Shown here: positions 1-8,716 of the stretch, piece by piece | How the letters are laid out: each line of letters starts with the position of its first letter | Position numbering within the stretch: the first letter of the stretch is position 1 | DNA from: Rs1 sp000416275 | GTDB lineage: Bacteria; Pseudomonadota; Gammaproteobacteria; Pseudomonadales; Balneatricaceae | Length of the DNA stretch: 64,000 bases | Assembly (NCBI GenBank): GCA_965243635.1 | Contig: OZ251574.1 | Location: 4,030,001 to 4,094,000, forward strand | Reading direction: 5' to 3' | The notes under the pieces: model-generated | What the model saw: the letters and a program-made list of their open reading frames with translations, nothing else | The model's database searches: none | What the model was told of the DNA's origin: nothing | Translations under genes and position numbers: made by a program

Positions 1-564
1 ATTTAAATTTAAGGTTAAGCTATCACCTTGGGAAAAAGCATTCGGCACTGTCCGCTCTACTGATGCGCCATTGGGAATACGTCCAACAGTCGGCACATGC
101 AAACTAACTCTCGAGCCATCGACACCTTCAACACCGAAACCTGCAACGACTAAATTCCCTTGCGCTATCGCATATACCTTGCCATCGGCACCCTTTAATG
201 GCGCCAGCAGCAAACTACCACCGCGTAAACTTTTCGCATCACCTAAAGTAGAGATGGTTATATCAATGGTTTGACCTATTTTGGAGAAAGGAGGCAAATC
301 TGCATGGATGGCAACAGCGGCAATATTTTTAGATTTAGGATCGATATTTGCCGGTATTTGCACACCAAAGTTATTCAATAAATTCCTAAACGTCTGTGAA
401 GTAAAGCTAGACTTATCGCCAGTTCCGCCTAAACCAACCACCAGACCATAACCCACTAACTGGTTGCTTCTCACCCCAGAAATAGAAGTCAAATCTTTAA
501 TTCTTTCCGCAAAAACACTAGCAGAAATAACCATGGTTACTAAAAATATGAAAATTTTTGGCAT
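1..564 (-). CDS. flgI: Flagellar P-ring protein FlgI (C-terminus beyond window)
   Basis: The first 188 codons of FlgI are present; the rest lies beyond the window edge. FlgI polymerises into the P ring that bushes the flagellar rod in the peptidoglycan layer. Seen: a 19-residue Sec signal peptide (MPKIFIFLVTMVISASVFA) with an AFA/E-type cleavage context, then the FlgI family start ERIKDLTSISGVRSN and the conserved GLVVGLGGTGDKS segment, followed by NLLNNFGVQIP and GGSLLLAPLKGADG. The start is the ATG at 562-564. It is the last visible gene of the flgF-G-H-I run, 66 nt after the flgH stop. No frame defects are visible. Confidence 0.94.
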   Translation of the reverse strand, partial: MPKIFIFLVTMVISASVFAERIKDLTSISGVRSNQLVGYGLVVGLGGTGDKSSFTSQTFRNLLNNFGVQIPANIDPKSKNIAAVAIHADLPPFSKIGQTIDITISTLGDAKSLRGGSLLLAPLKGADGKVYAIAQGNLVVAGFGVEGVDGSRVSLHVPTVGRIPNGASVERTVPNAFSQGDSLTLNLN

Positions 565-630
565 TTAGATCACCTTATTTTACTTAATTCAAGCTGTTTA
601 CAAAACACATTCAGCGATTAATAGATTCGT

Positions 631-1293
631 TTAAAATGGCAGCAGCGCGCTAATAAAAAATTTAGACAACCATCCCATGGTATTCGTGTCACTGACTTGT
701 CCTGTACCGCTATAGCTTATTCTCGCATCAGCTAACTTTGAAGAAGACACCGTATTATCAGCAGAAATATCTTGCGGACGTATCATACCACTGAGCTGAA
801 TATACTCATCACCCTGATTGAGATTAAGCCATTTCTCGCCACGTACTACCAAAATACCATTTGGTAAAACCTCATGTACAGTCACTGAGATACTGCCGTT
901 TAAACTATTGCTAATATCTGACTTTCCCTCACCCTCAAAAGCGGTGGTTGGTCCATTCACTGCTATGTTAAATCTATCGTAGACTCGTCCAAAAACTGTT
1001 GGGGGAGTTACCGTAGTCTTAGTAGTTTTGTCTGCACTGGTTTTAGCTTTTTTACTGGCTGAAGTACTCTCATCCAAAATAACAGCGATAATATCGCCTA
1101 TCTGACTTGCTCGACCGTTCCCGTATAAATCCCTGCGAGAAGAAAGATTTACAATAGATCCAGTAACAGGACCTGACTGACGAAGATTCTGCACTGGAAC
1201 AGGAGCATAATAAGGATCATCAGGCTTGACTACTTTTTGTACACACCCCGCCAATACAGAGATAGAACAGATGACCAATATTAGCTTTATCAT
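631..1293 (-). CDS. flgH: Flagellar L-ring lipoprotein FlgH
   Basis: FlgH forms the outer-membrane L ring around the rod. The protein is 220 residues, normal for the family. It begins with a lipoprotein signal peptide ending in the lipobox LAGC (Cys17), so the mature protein should be lipid-anchored. Further on are the family segments RRDLYGNGRASQIGDIIAVILDE (shortened here as RASQIGDII) and GSISVTVHEVLPNGILVVRGEK (NGILVVRGEK), and the LSGMIRPQDI motif typical of FlgH. It follows flgG by 20 nt and precedes flgI, the standard order of the ring genes, so it is probably co-transcribed with them. Confidence 0.96.
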   Translation of the reverse strand: MIKLILVICSISVLAGCVQKVVKPDDPYYAPVPVQNLRQSGPVTGSIVNLSSRRDLYGNGRASQIGDIIAVILDESTSASKKAKTSADKTTKTTVTPPTVFGRVYDRFNIAVNGPTTAFEGEGKSDISNSLNGSISVTVHEVLPNGILVVRGEKWLNLNQGDEYIQLSGMIRPQDISADNTVSSSKLADARISYSGTGQVSDTNTMGWLSKFFISALLPF

Positions 1294-1313
1294 TTAAGCG
1301 CTTCCAAATTTAA

Positions 1314-2099
1314 TTATAATTGCTGATTAACAAAACCTAACATTTCATCAGCGGTAGAAATAACCTTTGAGTTGATTTCATAGGCTCTTTGAGTAGTTAT
1401 CATATTTACTAGTTCTTCTACAGCATTAACGTTAGAGGCCTCTAACATATTTTGTCGAGTCTGTCCCAACCCCGACTCTCCGGGATTTGCGACGACTGGC
1501 GCGCCACTACTGGCAGTTTCAGTAAAGAGGTTTTGCCCAATTGCCAATAGACCCGCTGGATTGACAAAGGACGCCAAGGTCAATTGACCAATATTTTGCG
1601 GTGTTGTATTACCAGCGGTGGTCACTGTAACTGAGCCGTCAACCCCTACTGAAAAGTTATTTACTTCTGCGGGAAGCGTGATAGCAGGCTCTATCAGCAA
1701 ACCTTCTGCTGTAGTTAGCTCGTTATTACCATTAAGATGGAACTGACCGTTTCTACTGTAGCCAATTTCGCCGCTGGGCAGCGACACTTGAAAAAAACCA
1801 TTGCCATTAATCGCGACATCAAAAGGCTGATCGGTTATTTGAACTTCACCACCGGTAAATTGCTTTTGCGTACCGACTACGCGTACACCGTTACCCAACT
1901 GTAATCCGGAGGGAAGCTGCGTTCCCGCCGCTGAATCGGCACCTGGCGCTCTTTGAATTTGGTAGAGCAGATCTTCGAAAATCGCCCGATCTTTTTTAAA
2001 GCCAACGGTAGAGACGTTAGCTAAGTTGTTCGAGATAACTTTTAATTGAGTATCTTGTGCCGTAAGACCTGTTTTAGCGACGTATAACGCACCGTTCAT
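1314..2099 (-). CDS. flgG: Distal rod protein FlgG
   Basis: FlgG builds the distal rod of the flagellum. Length is 261 residues, as in other bacteria. The N-terminal flagellar rod/hook motif is seen as DTQLKVISNNLANVSTVGFK. The C-terminal coiled segment NVNAVEELVNMITTQRAYE matches the family end. The middle holds the FlgG-type NGFFQVSLPSGE segment. It lies 22 nt after flgF and 20 nt before flgH on the same strand. Both terminal helices that mediate axial polymerisation are intact, so the gene looks functional. Confidence 0.97.
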   Translation of the reverse strand: MNGALYVAKTGLTAQDTQLKVISNNLANVSTVGFKKDRAIFEDLLYQIQRAPGADSAAGTQLPSGLQLGNGVRVVGTQKQFTGGEVQITDQPFDVAINGNGFFQVSLPSGEIGYSRNGQFHLNGNNELTTAEGLLIEPAITLPAEVNNFSVGVDGSVTVTTAGNTTPQNIGQLTLASFVNPAGLLAIGQNLFTETASSGAPVVANPGESGLGQTRQNMLEASNVNAVEELVNMITTQRAYEINSKVISTADEMLGFVNQQL

Positions 2100-2121
2100 A
2101 TAATTCCCCTAAGATAAGCCT

Positions 2122-2862
2122 TTAAGACTGTAAAATTTTTGCCGCAGCAGTAGAGTTTTCCTCTGCAGTTTTCATCATTTTTATGTTCATTTCAAATTGA
2201 CGAGACAGACTAATTATATTAGTTAGCTCATGAACTGCATTCACATTACTTGACTCTACAAAACCACTCAGCAAACGGGCTTTAGGATCTAGATCCAAAG
2301 CAGCACCACCATTCACCTTCATTAAGCCATCAATTCCCTTGTAGCTAGTTTTAGGATCCAAACTTACCATTTTCAGCTGATCGATCACGATCAACTCTGC
2401 CGACAACGCCCCTTGTACTCGCACGCTAATCGAGCCGTCCACACCAACATCGATCTGTTCATAAGGGGGCAGGACAATTTCATTTCCGCCAGCACCTAAA
2501 ACCGGCAATCCACTGCCGTTTACTAGCAACCCCTGCGGAGTTGTCTGCAGCTCAGCTGATCGGGTATAAGACTCACTTCCGTCAAATGCCCGAACAGCCA
2601 GCCAAGTATCGCCTTGCAAACCAATATCTAAATTACGCCCTGTTTGCAACAGTGTACCTGATGTCCTATCTGTTGCTGGACGCTCTGACATCGAATAGAA
2701 CCTAGATTCATGACCGTCACCAAATACTTGCATTGACCTTGCCTGTTCTAGGTCTGCTTTAAAACCCGTCGAGGATATATTCGCCAAGTTATTAGCATGC
2801 GCTTGCTGCGAAAGCATATTCTGCTTAGCGCCGCTCATTGCCAAAAATATTACCTTATCCAT
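2122..2862 (-). CDS. flgF: Proximal rod protein FlgF
   Basis: FlgF is a proximal-rod component of the basal body. The protein has 246 residues. It carries the axial-protein N-terminal motif (QQAHANNLANISSTGFKAD) and a matching C-terminal helix (SSNVNAVHELTNIISLSRQFE). It starts the downstream flgFGHI block. A terminator-like hairpin and a family A mobile element separate it from flgE, so it probably needs its own promoter. I could not identify a clear sigma-54 or sigma-28 box in the 343-nt gap. Confidence 0.96.
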   Translation of the reverse strand: MDKVIFLAMSGAKQNMLSQQAHANNLANISSTGFKADLEQARSMQVFGDGHESRFYSMSERPATDRTSGTLLQTGRNLDIGLQGDTWLAVRAFDGSESYTRSAELQTTPQGLLVNGSGLPVLGAGGNEIVLPPYEQIDVGVDGSISVRVQGALSAELIVIDQLKMVSLDPKTSYKGIDGLMKVNGGAALDLDPKARLLSGFVESSNVNAVHELTNIISLSRQFEMNIKMMKTAEENSTAAAKILQS

Positions 2863-2948
2863 TTATCCGCCTAATAATTATACTTTACCGCCGCCATTCC
2901 ATTGCCGCATTGAATACCAATAATTAACTATAGCAATTTACATACCAA

Positions 2949-3113
2949 GAGACCTTTGCATAACTACTGTGCTCGGTAATACGGCGTTATAAAACTGGCT
3001 CTACATACTCATTCCACCAGTAATACCCATAAAAAAGAAAGGTACACTGACTCCGCTATCTTGCCGATTTTTTTCTTGTCTTCCCTTCACTCGCAACGTT
3101 ATGCAGAGGTATC
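2949..3113 (-). mobile_element. Family A MITE-like element, 165-bp deletion form
   Basis: The ends are GAGACCTTTGCATAAC and GTTATGCAGAGGTATC, nearly perfect inverted repeats. The element is flanked on both sides by the 5-bp direct repeat ACCAA (2944-2948 and 3114-3118), a target-site duplication. The interior is the reverse orientation of the 203-bp copies at 7586, 15989 and 55259, but lacks part of the middle. It has no coding capacity and fills most of the 343-nt flgE-flgF gap. Confidence 0.88.
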
Positions 3114-3151
3114 ACCAACAGAAACCAGCCCTACATATAACCTCAAATAAC

Positions 3152-3192
3152 AAAAAATCCCTAGCGAACAAGCCCACTAAGGATTCTTTTAG
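3152..3192 (-). terminator. Rho-independent terminator after flgE
   Basis: On the minus strand an AATCC-TAG / CTA-GGATT stem with a loop is followed directly by TTTTT. It begins about 15 nt after the flgE stop codon and should end the flgBCDE transcript. Confidence 0.7.
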
Positions 3193-3205
3193 ATCAAAAA
3201 CCTGA

Positions 3206-5215
3206 TTAAATCTGCAATATTGTCTGAGTCACTGTATTCAACGTTTCAAGCGTCTTGGAGCTCGCTTGGAAATTTCTTTGAAACTCAATCAGCTTCACCA
3301 GCTCAGCAGACAAATCAACGTTAGAAGATTCGAGAGCCGAAGACCTAAGACTACCATTAAGCCCAGAACCAGGCGGGTTTAACACAGGTTCACCCGATGT
3401 ATTAGTCGCCTGCCACTGCGTATTACCACTGGGGCGCAAACCTGCCTGATTTTCAAAAGTAGCAACGGCAACAATACCGAGTGTAGTATTCTGATTATTA
3501 CTGAAAGTTGCAATCATCTCACCACTAGCCGTAAAACTAACCCCCGTTAAATCACCCTTGGAGTAACCATCCTGACTTTGACTTTTAACAATTTGCTCAT
3601 TTGCAAATTGAGTAGTGCCACTAATATCCAGTGTAATGGTGGTCGATGCGTCTGCAGGGTCAGCATTCTTGATTACAATTTTTGGCACTTGCGCACCAAC
3701 ACCTGTCGGCACATCGTCAACGTTGATTCTTTTCAAGATACCATTTGAGGGATTAAACTTAATTATGATCGGCCCTATTTCAGTTTGGGCAAGCGCTGAA
3801 CCCGCATCTGAAATTTTACCTATATCCAAAGCTTCTGGCCGCTGACCTAAAGGATTTAGATAAGCGTACATACGATAAACCCCCTGAAAAGAGTTATCAC
3901 CGTCTATACGTGCATCCGCAGAAACCACTGTATCAGGTGTCGCTACCGAACCACCAAAAAAGTTACCATCTGTTTGTGATATATTTAAAGAGGCATTTCC
4001 TACATTGCCCGAGGCCGCCTTAAAAACAAAAGTTAATTTATTACTGGCAGGATCAAAATTAATTGATTCGATATTAGGATTTGAATCTCTAATCTGGGTT
4101 TGCCTAGAAATAATTTCGCTAGCAACATCTTCACGTGTCAAAGGTTCAGTTATTGAAGCATTTAAACTAAAACTCACATCACCGATAGAAAACTGCTGAG
4201 AACTTATATAAGACCCAAGTGGGTTCGGAGCAACACCGGCCCCCACTGGAATATTAAACACATGCTTCTCATTACTGTCAATTTTAGTAACCACTTCGTT
4301 AACCAAATTGGTACCAGTTACAAGCCCACCATATTCTGTAGAATCTGACTTATAGGTAACAATTAATTTATTAACCGCGGGATTTGTATCATAGGCAACA
4401 CTGGCAATTCTAGGGTCTAGTATTTGCAACTCCGTCAGTTTATCGCCATTTATCGTTTGCACGCCACTAATTGCCACTGCAAAATCAGCAGGCACCGCAC
4501 CAATTGAAGTTGTATCCATCGCTAATCCAGACACCGAAAATGGACCACCTGTAAGCAGCTCAAAGGTATGTATTTCCTTCTTTGGCTGCTGCTCAACCAT
4601 ATCGTAACGAATTGTATGTTCATTACCCAAACTATCATATGTTCCGACAGTAGTACTAAACGTATAAGAACCAGACTCCACTCTAGAGTACGGCTCTATT
4701 AACGCACTTGCATCTTTTGCTTCGTCTATATTAAAAGCCAATGCCATTATTTCAGTAGCTTTTGGTGGGCTTTCCTTTTCCAGTACCCTCAAATCAGATA
4801 TAGGCAAGCGGTTACCCCGCTCATCAACACCATAACCCTGCAAGTTAGCACCGGTCTTGGATATAATATAACCATCCTTATCAAGCTCAAACGACCCATC
4901 TCGTGTATATGAAACATTACCACGACCATCGTCAAGTTTGAAAAAACCGCTGCCGTCAATCGATAAATCCAAGTTATTATTGGTAAATTGAACGTTACCG
5001 CCACTAAAATCTTGAGCTATATCCGACACCAAAACACCAGAACCTGGAACATTACTCGCTCCAGAGCCTATAGCCGCAGTTGAATATATATCTGCAAACT
5101 CAGTACGAGAAGACTTAAATCCTGTCGTACTTGCGTTTGCAATATTGTTACCGGTGACATCCAAAGCTTGAGTTGCAGCTCGAATCCCAGATACTGCTGT
5201 ATTAAAACCTGCCAT
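3206..5215 (-). CDS. flgE: Flagellar hook protein FlgE, long variant
   Basis: FlgE polymerises into the hook, the universal joint between rod and filament. The N-terminus has the axial motif QALDVTGNNIANASTTGFKS, and the C-terminus ends with ESSNVDLSAELVKLIEFQRN followed by the family tail. At 669 residues it is well above the roughly 400 of the enterobacterial protein. The extra length is in the exposed central region (about residues 180-530), rich in Thr, Ser and Asn, as seen in marine gammaproteobacteria with large hook surface domains. It starts 11 nt downstream of flgD and ends just before a terminator-like hairpin. Confidence 0.95.
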   Translation of the reverse strand: MAGFNTAVSGIRAATQALDVTGNNIANASTTGFKSSRTEFADIYSTAAIGSGASNVPGSGVLVSDIAQDFSGGNVQFTNNNLDLSIDGSGFFKLDDGRGNVSYTRDGSFELDKDGYIISKTGANLQGYGVDERGNRLPISDLRVLEKESPPKATEIMALAFNIDEAKDASALIEPYSRVESGSYTFSTTVGTYDSLGNEHTIRYDMVEQQPKKEIHTFELLTGGPFSVSGLAMDTTSIGAVPADFAVAISGVQTINGDKLTELQILDPRIASVAYDTNPAVNKLIVTYKSDSTEYGGLVTGTNLVNEVVTKIDSNEKHVFNIPVGAGVAPNPLGSYISSQQFSIGDVSFSLNASITEPLTREDVASEIISRQTQIRDSNPNIESINFDPASNKLTFVFKAASGNVGNASLNISQTDGNFFGGSVATPDTVVSADARIDGDNSFQGVYRMYAYLNPLGQRPEALDIGKISDAGSALAQTEIGPIIIKFNPSNGILKRINVDDVPTGVGAQVPKIVIKNADPADASTTITLDISGTTQFANEQIVKSQSQDGYSKGDLTGVSFTASGEMIATFSNNQNTTLGIVAVATFENQAGLRPSGNTQWQATNTSGEPVLNPPGSGLNGSLRSSALESSNVDLSAELVKLIEFQRNFQASSKTLETLNTVTQTILQI

Positions 5216-5226
5216 TTTATATTCTC

Positions 5227-5910
5227 CTACACACCAATTCTTAGTACATTTTCCATTGCAGTAGAACCAACAGCAGTATTAACCTGCATGCCAATACCGT
5301 TCTTCCCAAGGGTCACACTGGTTACTTTATTATCTAAATAAGTATCAATTCTTTGATACTCACCATTACTTAATTTCGCTTCCGCCTTAAATGAATATTG
5401 CTTACCCGCATAATCTGCATTACCCGCCCAACTAAAATCATTATTCCCAAAAGAGTATTTACCCAAATTAACGGTATCAACGACTTTTCCATTTGCATCG
5501 GTAATCGTCAGACGGACATTTTCAGTATTCCCAGGCAGAGACAGCACTCCATTTACACCACCCGCTTCATTCGCCAAAGTCTTATCTGTGGATATCAGAA
5601 CATTCTGCCCGACCATTGATGACGCCTGCAAAGCAGACTGACTAGACAACATCGACTGACTCATAGACTGAATTGAGCTAGTTAAATTATTCATGCTTTC
5701 AACTTGGCTCATATTTGATATTTGCCCCATAAACGCCTCCGTATCCGCCGGACTTGTTGGGTCTTGATTTTTCAGCTGCGCAATCATCAGCTTCATGAAC
5801 ATATCACTGTCTTCCTTAGCCTTATTCCCAGCTTCGGTTGCAGCTTTTCCCTGATTAGCTTTATTTATCTGATTGAATATATTGCCGTTATTTGGATCGA
5901 TAGTACTCAT
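5227..5910 (-). CDS. flgD: Hook assembly scaffold (hook cap) FlgD
   Basis: FlgD caps the growing hook and is needed for FlgE assembly. Length is 227 residues. The conserved N-terminal region is seen as DSDMFMKLMIAQLKNQDPT followed by PADTEAFMGQISNMSQVE. The C-terminal half holds the FlgD Ig-like/tudor region (VRLTITDANGKVVDTVNLG, then YSFKAEAKLSNG). It lies 7 nt after flgC and 11 nt before flgE, inside the flgBCDE unit. Confidence 0.96.
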   Translation of the reverse strand: MSTIDPNNGNIFNQINKANQGKAATEAGNKAKEDSDMFMKLMIAQLKNQDPTSPADTEAFMGQISNMSQVESMNNLTSSIQSMSQSMLSSQSALQASSMVGQNVLISTDKTLANEAGGVNGVLSLPGNTENVRLTITDANGKVVDTVNLGKYSFGNNDFSWAGNADYAGKQYSFKAEAKLSNGEYQRIDTYLDNKVTSVTLGKNGIGMQVNTAVGSTAMENVLRIGV

Positions 5911-5917
5911 AAATCAC

Positions 5918-6355
5918 CTACGCTTGACCCAGCGTCAAGACACGCTGCATCATTTTCTTTGCTGAATCCATAACATCAGCATTTATTTGGAAAGATCTAG
6001 AGGCAGATATCATATCTGCCATTTCCTCGACCACGTTAACGTTCGGATAGTAAATAAAACCATTCTCATCCGCCATCGGATGACTTGGCAAATACTCAGG
6101 CTGCAATGGCGCAATACTCTCTACTATCCCCTGCACCTTAACCCCCTGACCCGGCAACAAACCTACCTGCCGTGAATTAAGCTGATCAAGCGTTGGCTCC
6201 TGAACTGCAAACACCGGCTTTCTAGCACGGTAGGTATCTTCAACACTCGAACTAATACTTTGCGCATTGGCCATATTACTTGCTGTGGTGTTCAATCTAA
6301 TACTCTGAGCACTCATTGCCGAACCCGATATACTAAATATATTTGCTAAAGACAT
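5918..6355 (-). CDS. flgC: Proximal rod protein FlgC
   Basis: FlgC is a proximal-rod protein of the basal body. At 145 residues it has the usual size. The N-terminal axial motif reads SIRLNTTASNMANAQSIS, and the C-terminal helix reads NVNVVEEMADMISASRSFQ. Only 2 nt separate it from the flgB stop, which indicates translational coupling. Nothing is unusual in the sequence. Confidence 0.96.
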   Translation of the reverse strand: MSLANIFSISGSAMSAQSIRLNTTASNMANAQSISSSVEDTYRARKPVFAVQEPTLDQLNSRQVGLLPGQGVKVQGIVESIAPLQPEYLPSHPMADENGFIYYPNVNVVEEMADMISASRSFQINADVMDSAKKMMQRVLTLGQA

Positions 6356-6357
6356 TA

Positions 6358-6753
6358 CTAACTACCCTTAATTGCGAGTTTGATACCCTTGAATTTTCGA
6401 TTTAGAAACTCAAACGAAGCTTGATACGCTAAACTGTTCTGACCAAATTCCGCCATCTCTTCTTGAACATCCACTGTATTACCATCAACGGAAGGCTGCG
6501 TTGGAATTCGATACATCAGGTCAGCAGCAAAATCAGGATTAATGACAGTCGAAGCATGTGACGAACTAGTTGTTGTCGCTTGTAAAAACTTATTTTCCGC
6601 ACCGCTTAAAATCGCTTTAAAGTCCATATCCCTAGCTTGAAAATATGGCGTATCAGCATTTGCAATATTGTTTGCAATAATTTCAGCACGGTCAGCCCGT
6701 ACTTGAATAGCCTGCTGATGTATCCCTAGAGCTTTGTCAAAAGTTATTGCCAT
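6358..6753 (-). CDS. flgB: Proximal rod protein FlgB
   Basis: FlgB is the innermost proximal-rod protein. Length is 131 residues. The family motif is seen as RAEIIANNIANADTPYFQAR near the N-terminus, and the C-terminal helix contains QEEMAEFGQNSLAYQASFEF. It is the first gene of the flgBCDE unit. A consensus sigma-54 promoter lies about 30 nt upstream of its start codon (see 6783-6798), so transcription should be RpoN-dependent and controlled by a flagellar enhancer-binding protein, as in Vibrio and Pseudomonas. That regulation is inferred. Confidence 0.96.
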   Translation of the reverse strand: MAITFDKALGIHQQAIQVRADRAEIIANNIANADTPYFQARDMDFKAILSGAENKFLQATTTSSSHASTVINPDFAADLMYRIPTQPSVDGNTVDVQEEMAEFGQNSLAYQASFEFLNRKFKGIKLAIKGS

Positions 6754-6782
6754 TAATCACCTCGTATTTTACATAATATAAT

Positions 6783-6798
6783 GCAAATTTTGTGCCAA
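6783..6798 (-). promoter_or_regulatory. Sigma-54 (RpoN) -24/-12 promoter of flgB
   Basis: On the minus strand the sequence is TTGGCAC-AAAAT-TTGC. This has the invariant GG and GC dinucleotides at the correct spacing and matches the consensus TGGCAC-N5-TTGC without mismatch. It points toward flgB, 30 nt away. The enhancer-binding site was not identified; a family B element starts about 290 bp further upstream. Confidence 0.85.
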
Positions 6799-7091
6799 CT
6801 TTTTTTTACAAATCAACACATTGATATTAAAGGTTTTATTTTATTGTGTTTTTTATAAAGGCAATACTATGCCACCTAAAAAGAATTTTCGTTGCCGCTT
6901 TACCCACACAAATTTCATCAAAACAAGACGACGGCAAAATAAAGCCTAAAGAAATTATCCGGCTTACTACACTAGACTAGACTAAGCGCATCGAATATTT
7001 CACATAGCAAAGATAGAGGTAAAGGGAGAGAAAGTAACAAAACGAAGGAGGCCTTCAAATAAATCGCACTGCTGATCCGCTATTAATATAA

Positions 7092-7465
7092 TCTGAATCC
7101 GTGGCTTAAAAGTGAATACAGAGTGCCAGATATTGGTTCTACAGTGGAATTGAAAAATCTTAGCTGCAAGCTCAAATGCGTCCTGCATTCGCTCAATAAA
7201 TGCATCCCTGCATAAAACCCGTAGGTTCAGCGAGTATTTTTCTAACCGCTGTAAAATCAAGAGTTTGCGCCATATCCTGAATCCGTGACTTCAAAGTGAA
7301 TACAGAGTGTAAGATATTGGCTCTACGGTGGAATTGAAAAATCTTAGCTGCACCCGTAGGTTCAGCGGGTATTTTTCTAACCGCTGTAGAATCAAGAGCT
7401 TGCGCCATGTAGCGCAGTGAAGTCACTGATTCAGGTATATGGTGCAGTGAAGTCACTTATTCAGG
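7092..7465 (+). mobile_element. Family B MITE-like element carrying a nested second copy
   Basis: The outer element runs from TCTGAATCCGTGGCTT to AAGTCACTTATTCAGG and is flanked by the 5-bp duplication TATAA (7087-7091 and 7466-7470). A second family B copy has inserted inside its right arm (7276-7435). Without the insert the outer element has the same layout as the 209-bp copies at 37697 and 39893. Short open frames across it are not credible genes. Confidence 0.88.
7276..7435 (+). mobile_element. Family B element, 160-bp form, inserted into another family B element
   Basis: The ends are CCTGAATCCGTGACTTCA and the inverted match of the second arm type (TGAAGTCACTGATTCAGG). The flanks are CATAT on the left and TATAT on the right, an imperfect 5-bp duplication. 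It lacks about 49 bp of the middle. It has exactly the same length and the same internal junction (GCTGCA joined to CCCGTAGG) as the copy at 50538-50697, so this deletion form moves as a unit. Confidence 0.85.
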
Positions 7466-7585
7466 TATAAATCAGCAGATAGAACAAGGAAAGCGAACGA
7501 AGACGGAGCAAGACTACTTGACGATGATTTTCGGCCATTGCGTTGGTTTTACTGCTGCGAACCATAGCAGCATTTAATATTTAGA

Positions 7586-7788
7586 GGGACCTTTGCACAA
7601 CGTTGCGAGCAAAGAGAATACAAGGCAAAAACCGGTGAGACAGCAGAATCAGCATGCCCCTCACTTTGGGCACAGCGCGCCCCTGTTTATGGTTATTATT
7701 GGTGTAAATGAGCTTATTTAGCCGGTTTTTAACGCCGCATTACCGAGCGCAGTTATCATACCCTCTGGGTAAGTTGTGCAAAGGCTTC
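7586..7788 (+). mobile_element. Family A MITE-like element, 203 bp
   Basis: Inverted ends are GGGACCTTTGCACAAC and GTTGTGCAAAGGCTTC. The flanks TTAGA (7581-7585) and ATAGA (7789-7793) are a once-mutated 5-bp duplication. The body contains the family core CCCCTCACTTTGGG and GTTATCATACCCTCTGGG. It lies between the flgB promoter region and the 3' end of cheR. Confidence 0.87.
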
Positions 7789-7861
7789 ATAGAAGAATTA
7801 CGGGCTAGACTTACCAAAAAACTTAAAAATAGCAGAAAAAACCAAGCTACAACAGCCACAT

Positions 7862-8695
7862 TTATTTAGCCTTATAAACAATACCAGGTTTACAGTGAAT
7901 CATTTCAAATTTATCAGACAAATCTGGTAATGACTCCGATGCTCCAAGCATCAGGTAACCACCAGTTTTTAACTGAGCATGAATTTTTTGTAAAATAACT
8001 TTCTTTAACTCAGTTGAAAAGTATATTAATACATTACGACAAAACACAAGATCCAGTTTCCCTAGCATGCCGTAACTCTCAAGCAAATTAATTCCTTTAA
8101 ATAGAACACAAGCCCGAACATTTTGATTAACCTGCCAGACTCCCTCTTTCACCTTACTAAAAAATTTCTCCTGCCGCCGCTTACTCAAACCTCGCCCAAG
8201 GGCAAACAATTCATACTCTCCTTTTTTGGCTAACCCCAAGGCAGTAGAGGATATATCAGTTGCAACTATGCTAATTTTAGCACCACGCGCACTCGGATTT
8301 GCCTCGACAAACTCTTGGGCAACCATCGATATTGAGTAAGGCTCTTGGCCAGTTGCACAAGCAGCCGACCACACCCTAATATGCGATGTTGAGTTATTCA
8401 TCAGCTCTGGAAAAATCTTTTTAATCAATACTTCATAGGGATGAGAATCACGAAACCAGAGTGTTTCGTTAGTCGTCATAGCATCAACAACTTGATCTTT
8501 CAGCATCCTTCCCGAGGGAAGCGCCATCGCCGACACTAATTGCTCTAGATCCGAGTACGAGTTTTCACTCATCACTTTAGCTAAACGACACTGCACTAAG
8601 TATTGCTTATTTTCAGCGAGAACAATCCCGCAGCTACTTTCTAAGTAGCGGCTGAACTGTTTAAAGCCTAAAGATGTAATATTAAATGAGTTCAT
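7862..8695 (-). CDS. cheR: Chemotaxis protein methyltransferase CheR
   Basis: CheR transfers methyl groups from S-adenosylmethionine to glutamates of chemoreceptors. At 277 residues it has the normal size. Seen: the N-terminal helical CheR domain, then the SAM-binding segment SAACATGQEPYSISM, the acidic IVATDISSTALGLAK motif, and DLVFCRNVLIYFS, all diagnostic. It begins 21 nt after cheV on the same strand, so the two are probably one operon. A cheV-cheR pair beside flgB is usual in Vibrio-like flagellar clusters. Confidence 0.96.
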   Translation of the reverse strand: MNSFNITSLGFKQFSRYLESSCGIVLAENKQYLVQCRLAKVMSENSYSDLEQLVSAMALPSGRMLKDQVVDAMTTNETLWFRDSHPYEVLIKKIFPELMNNSTSHIRVWSAACATGQEPYSISMVAQEFVEANPSARGAKISIVATDISSTALGLAKKGEYELFALGRGLSKRRQEKFFSKVKEGVWQVNQNVRACVLFKGINLLESYGMLGKLDLVFCRNVLIYFSTELKKVILQKIHAQLKTGGYLMLGASESLPDLSDKFEMIHCKPGIVYKAK

Positions 8696-8716
8696 CTGTG
8701 ACTAGCTGCAGCAGCT

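Noticed and set aside
7000..7456. Overlapping open frames of 86-87 codons on the minus strand
   Set aside because: They run through the nested family B elements, and the same peptide pattern reappears in the 50538 copy. They reflect the repeat sequence, not a gene.
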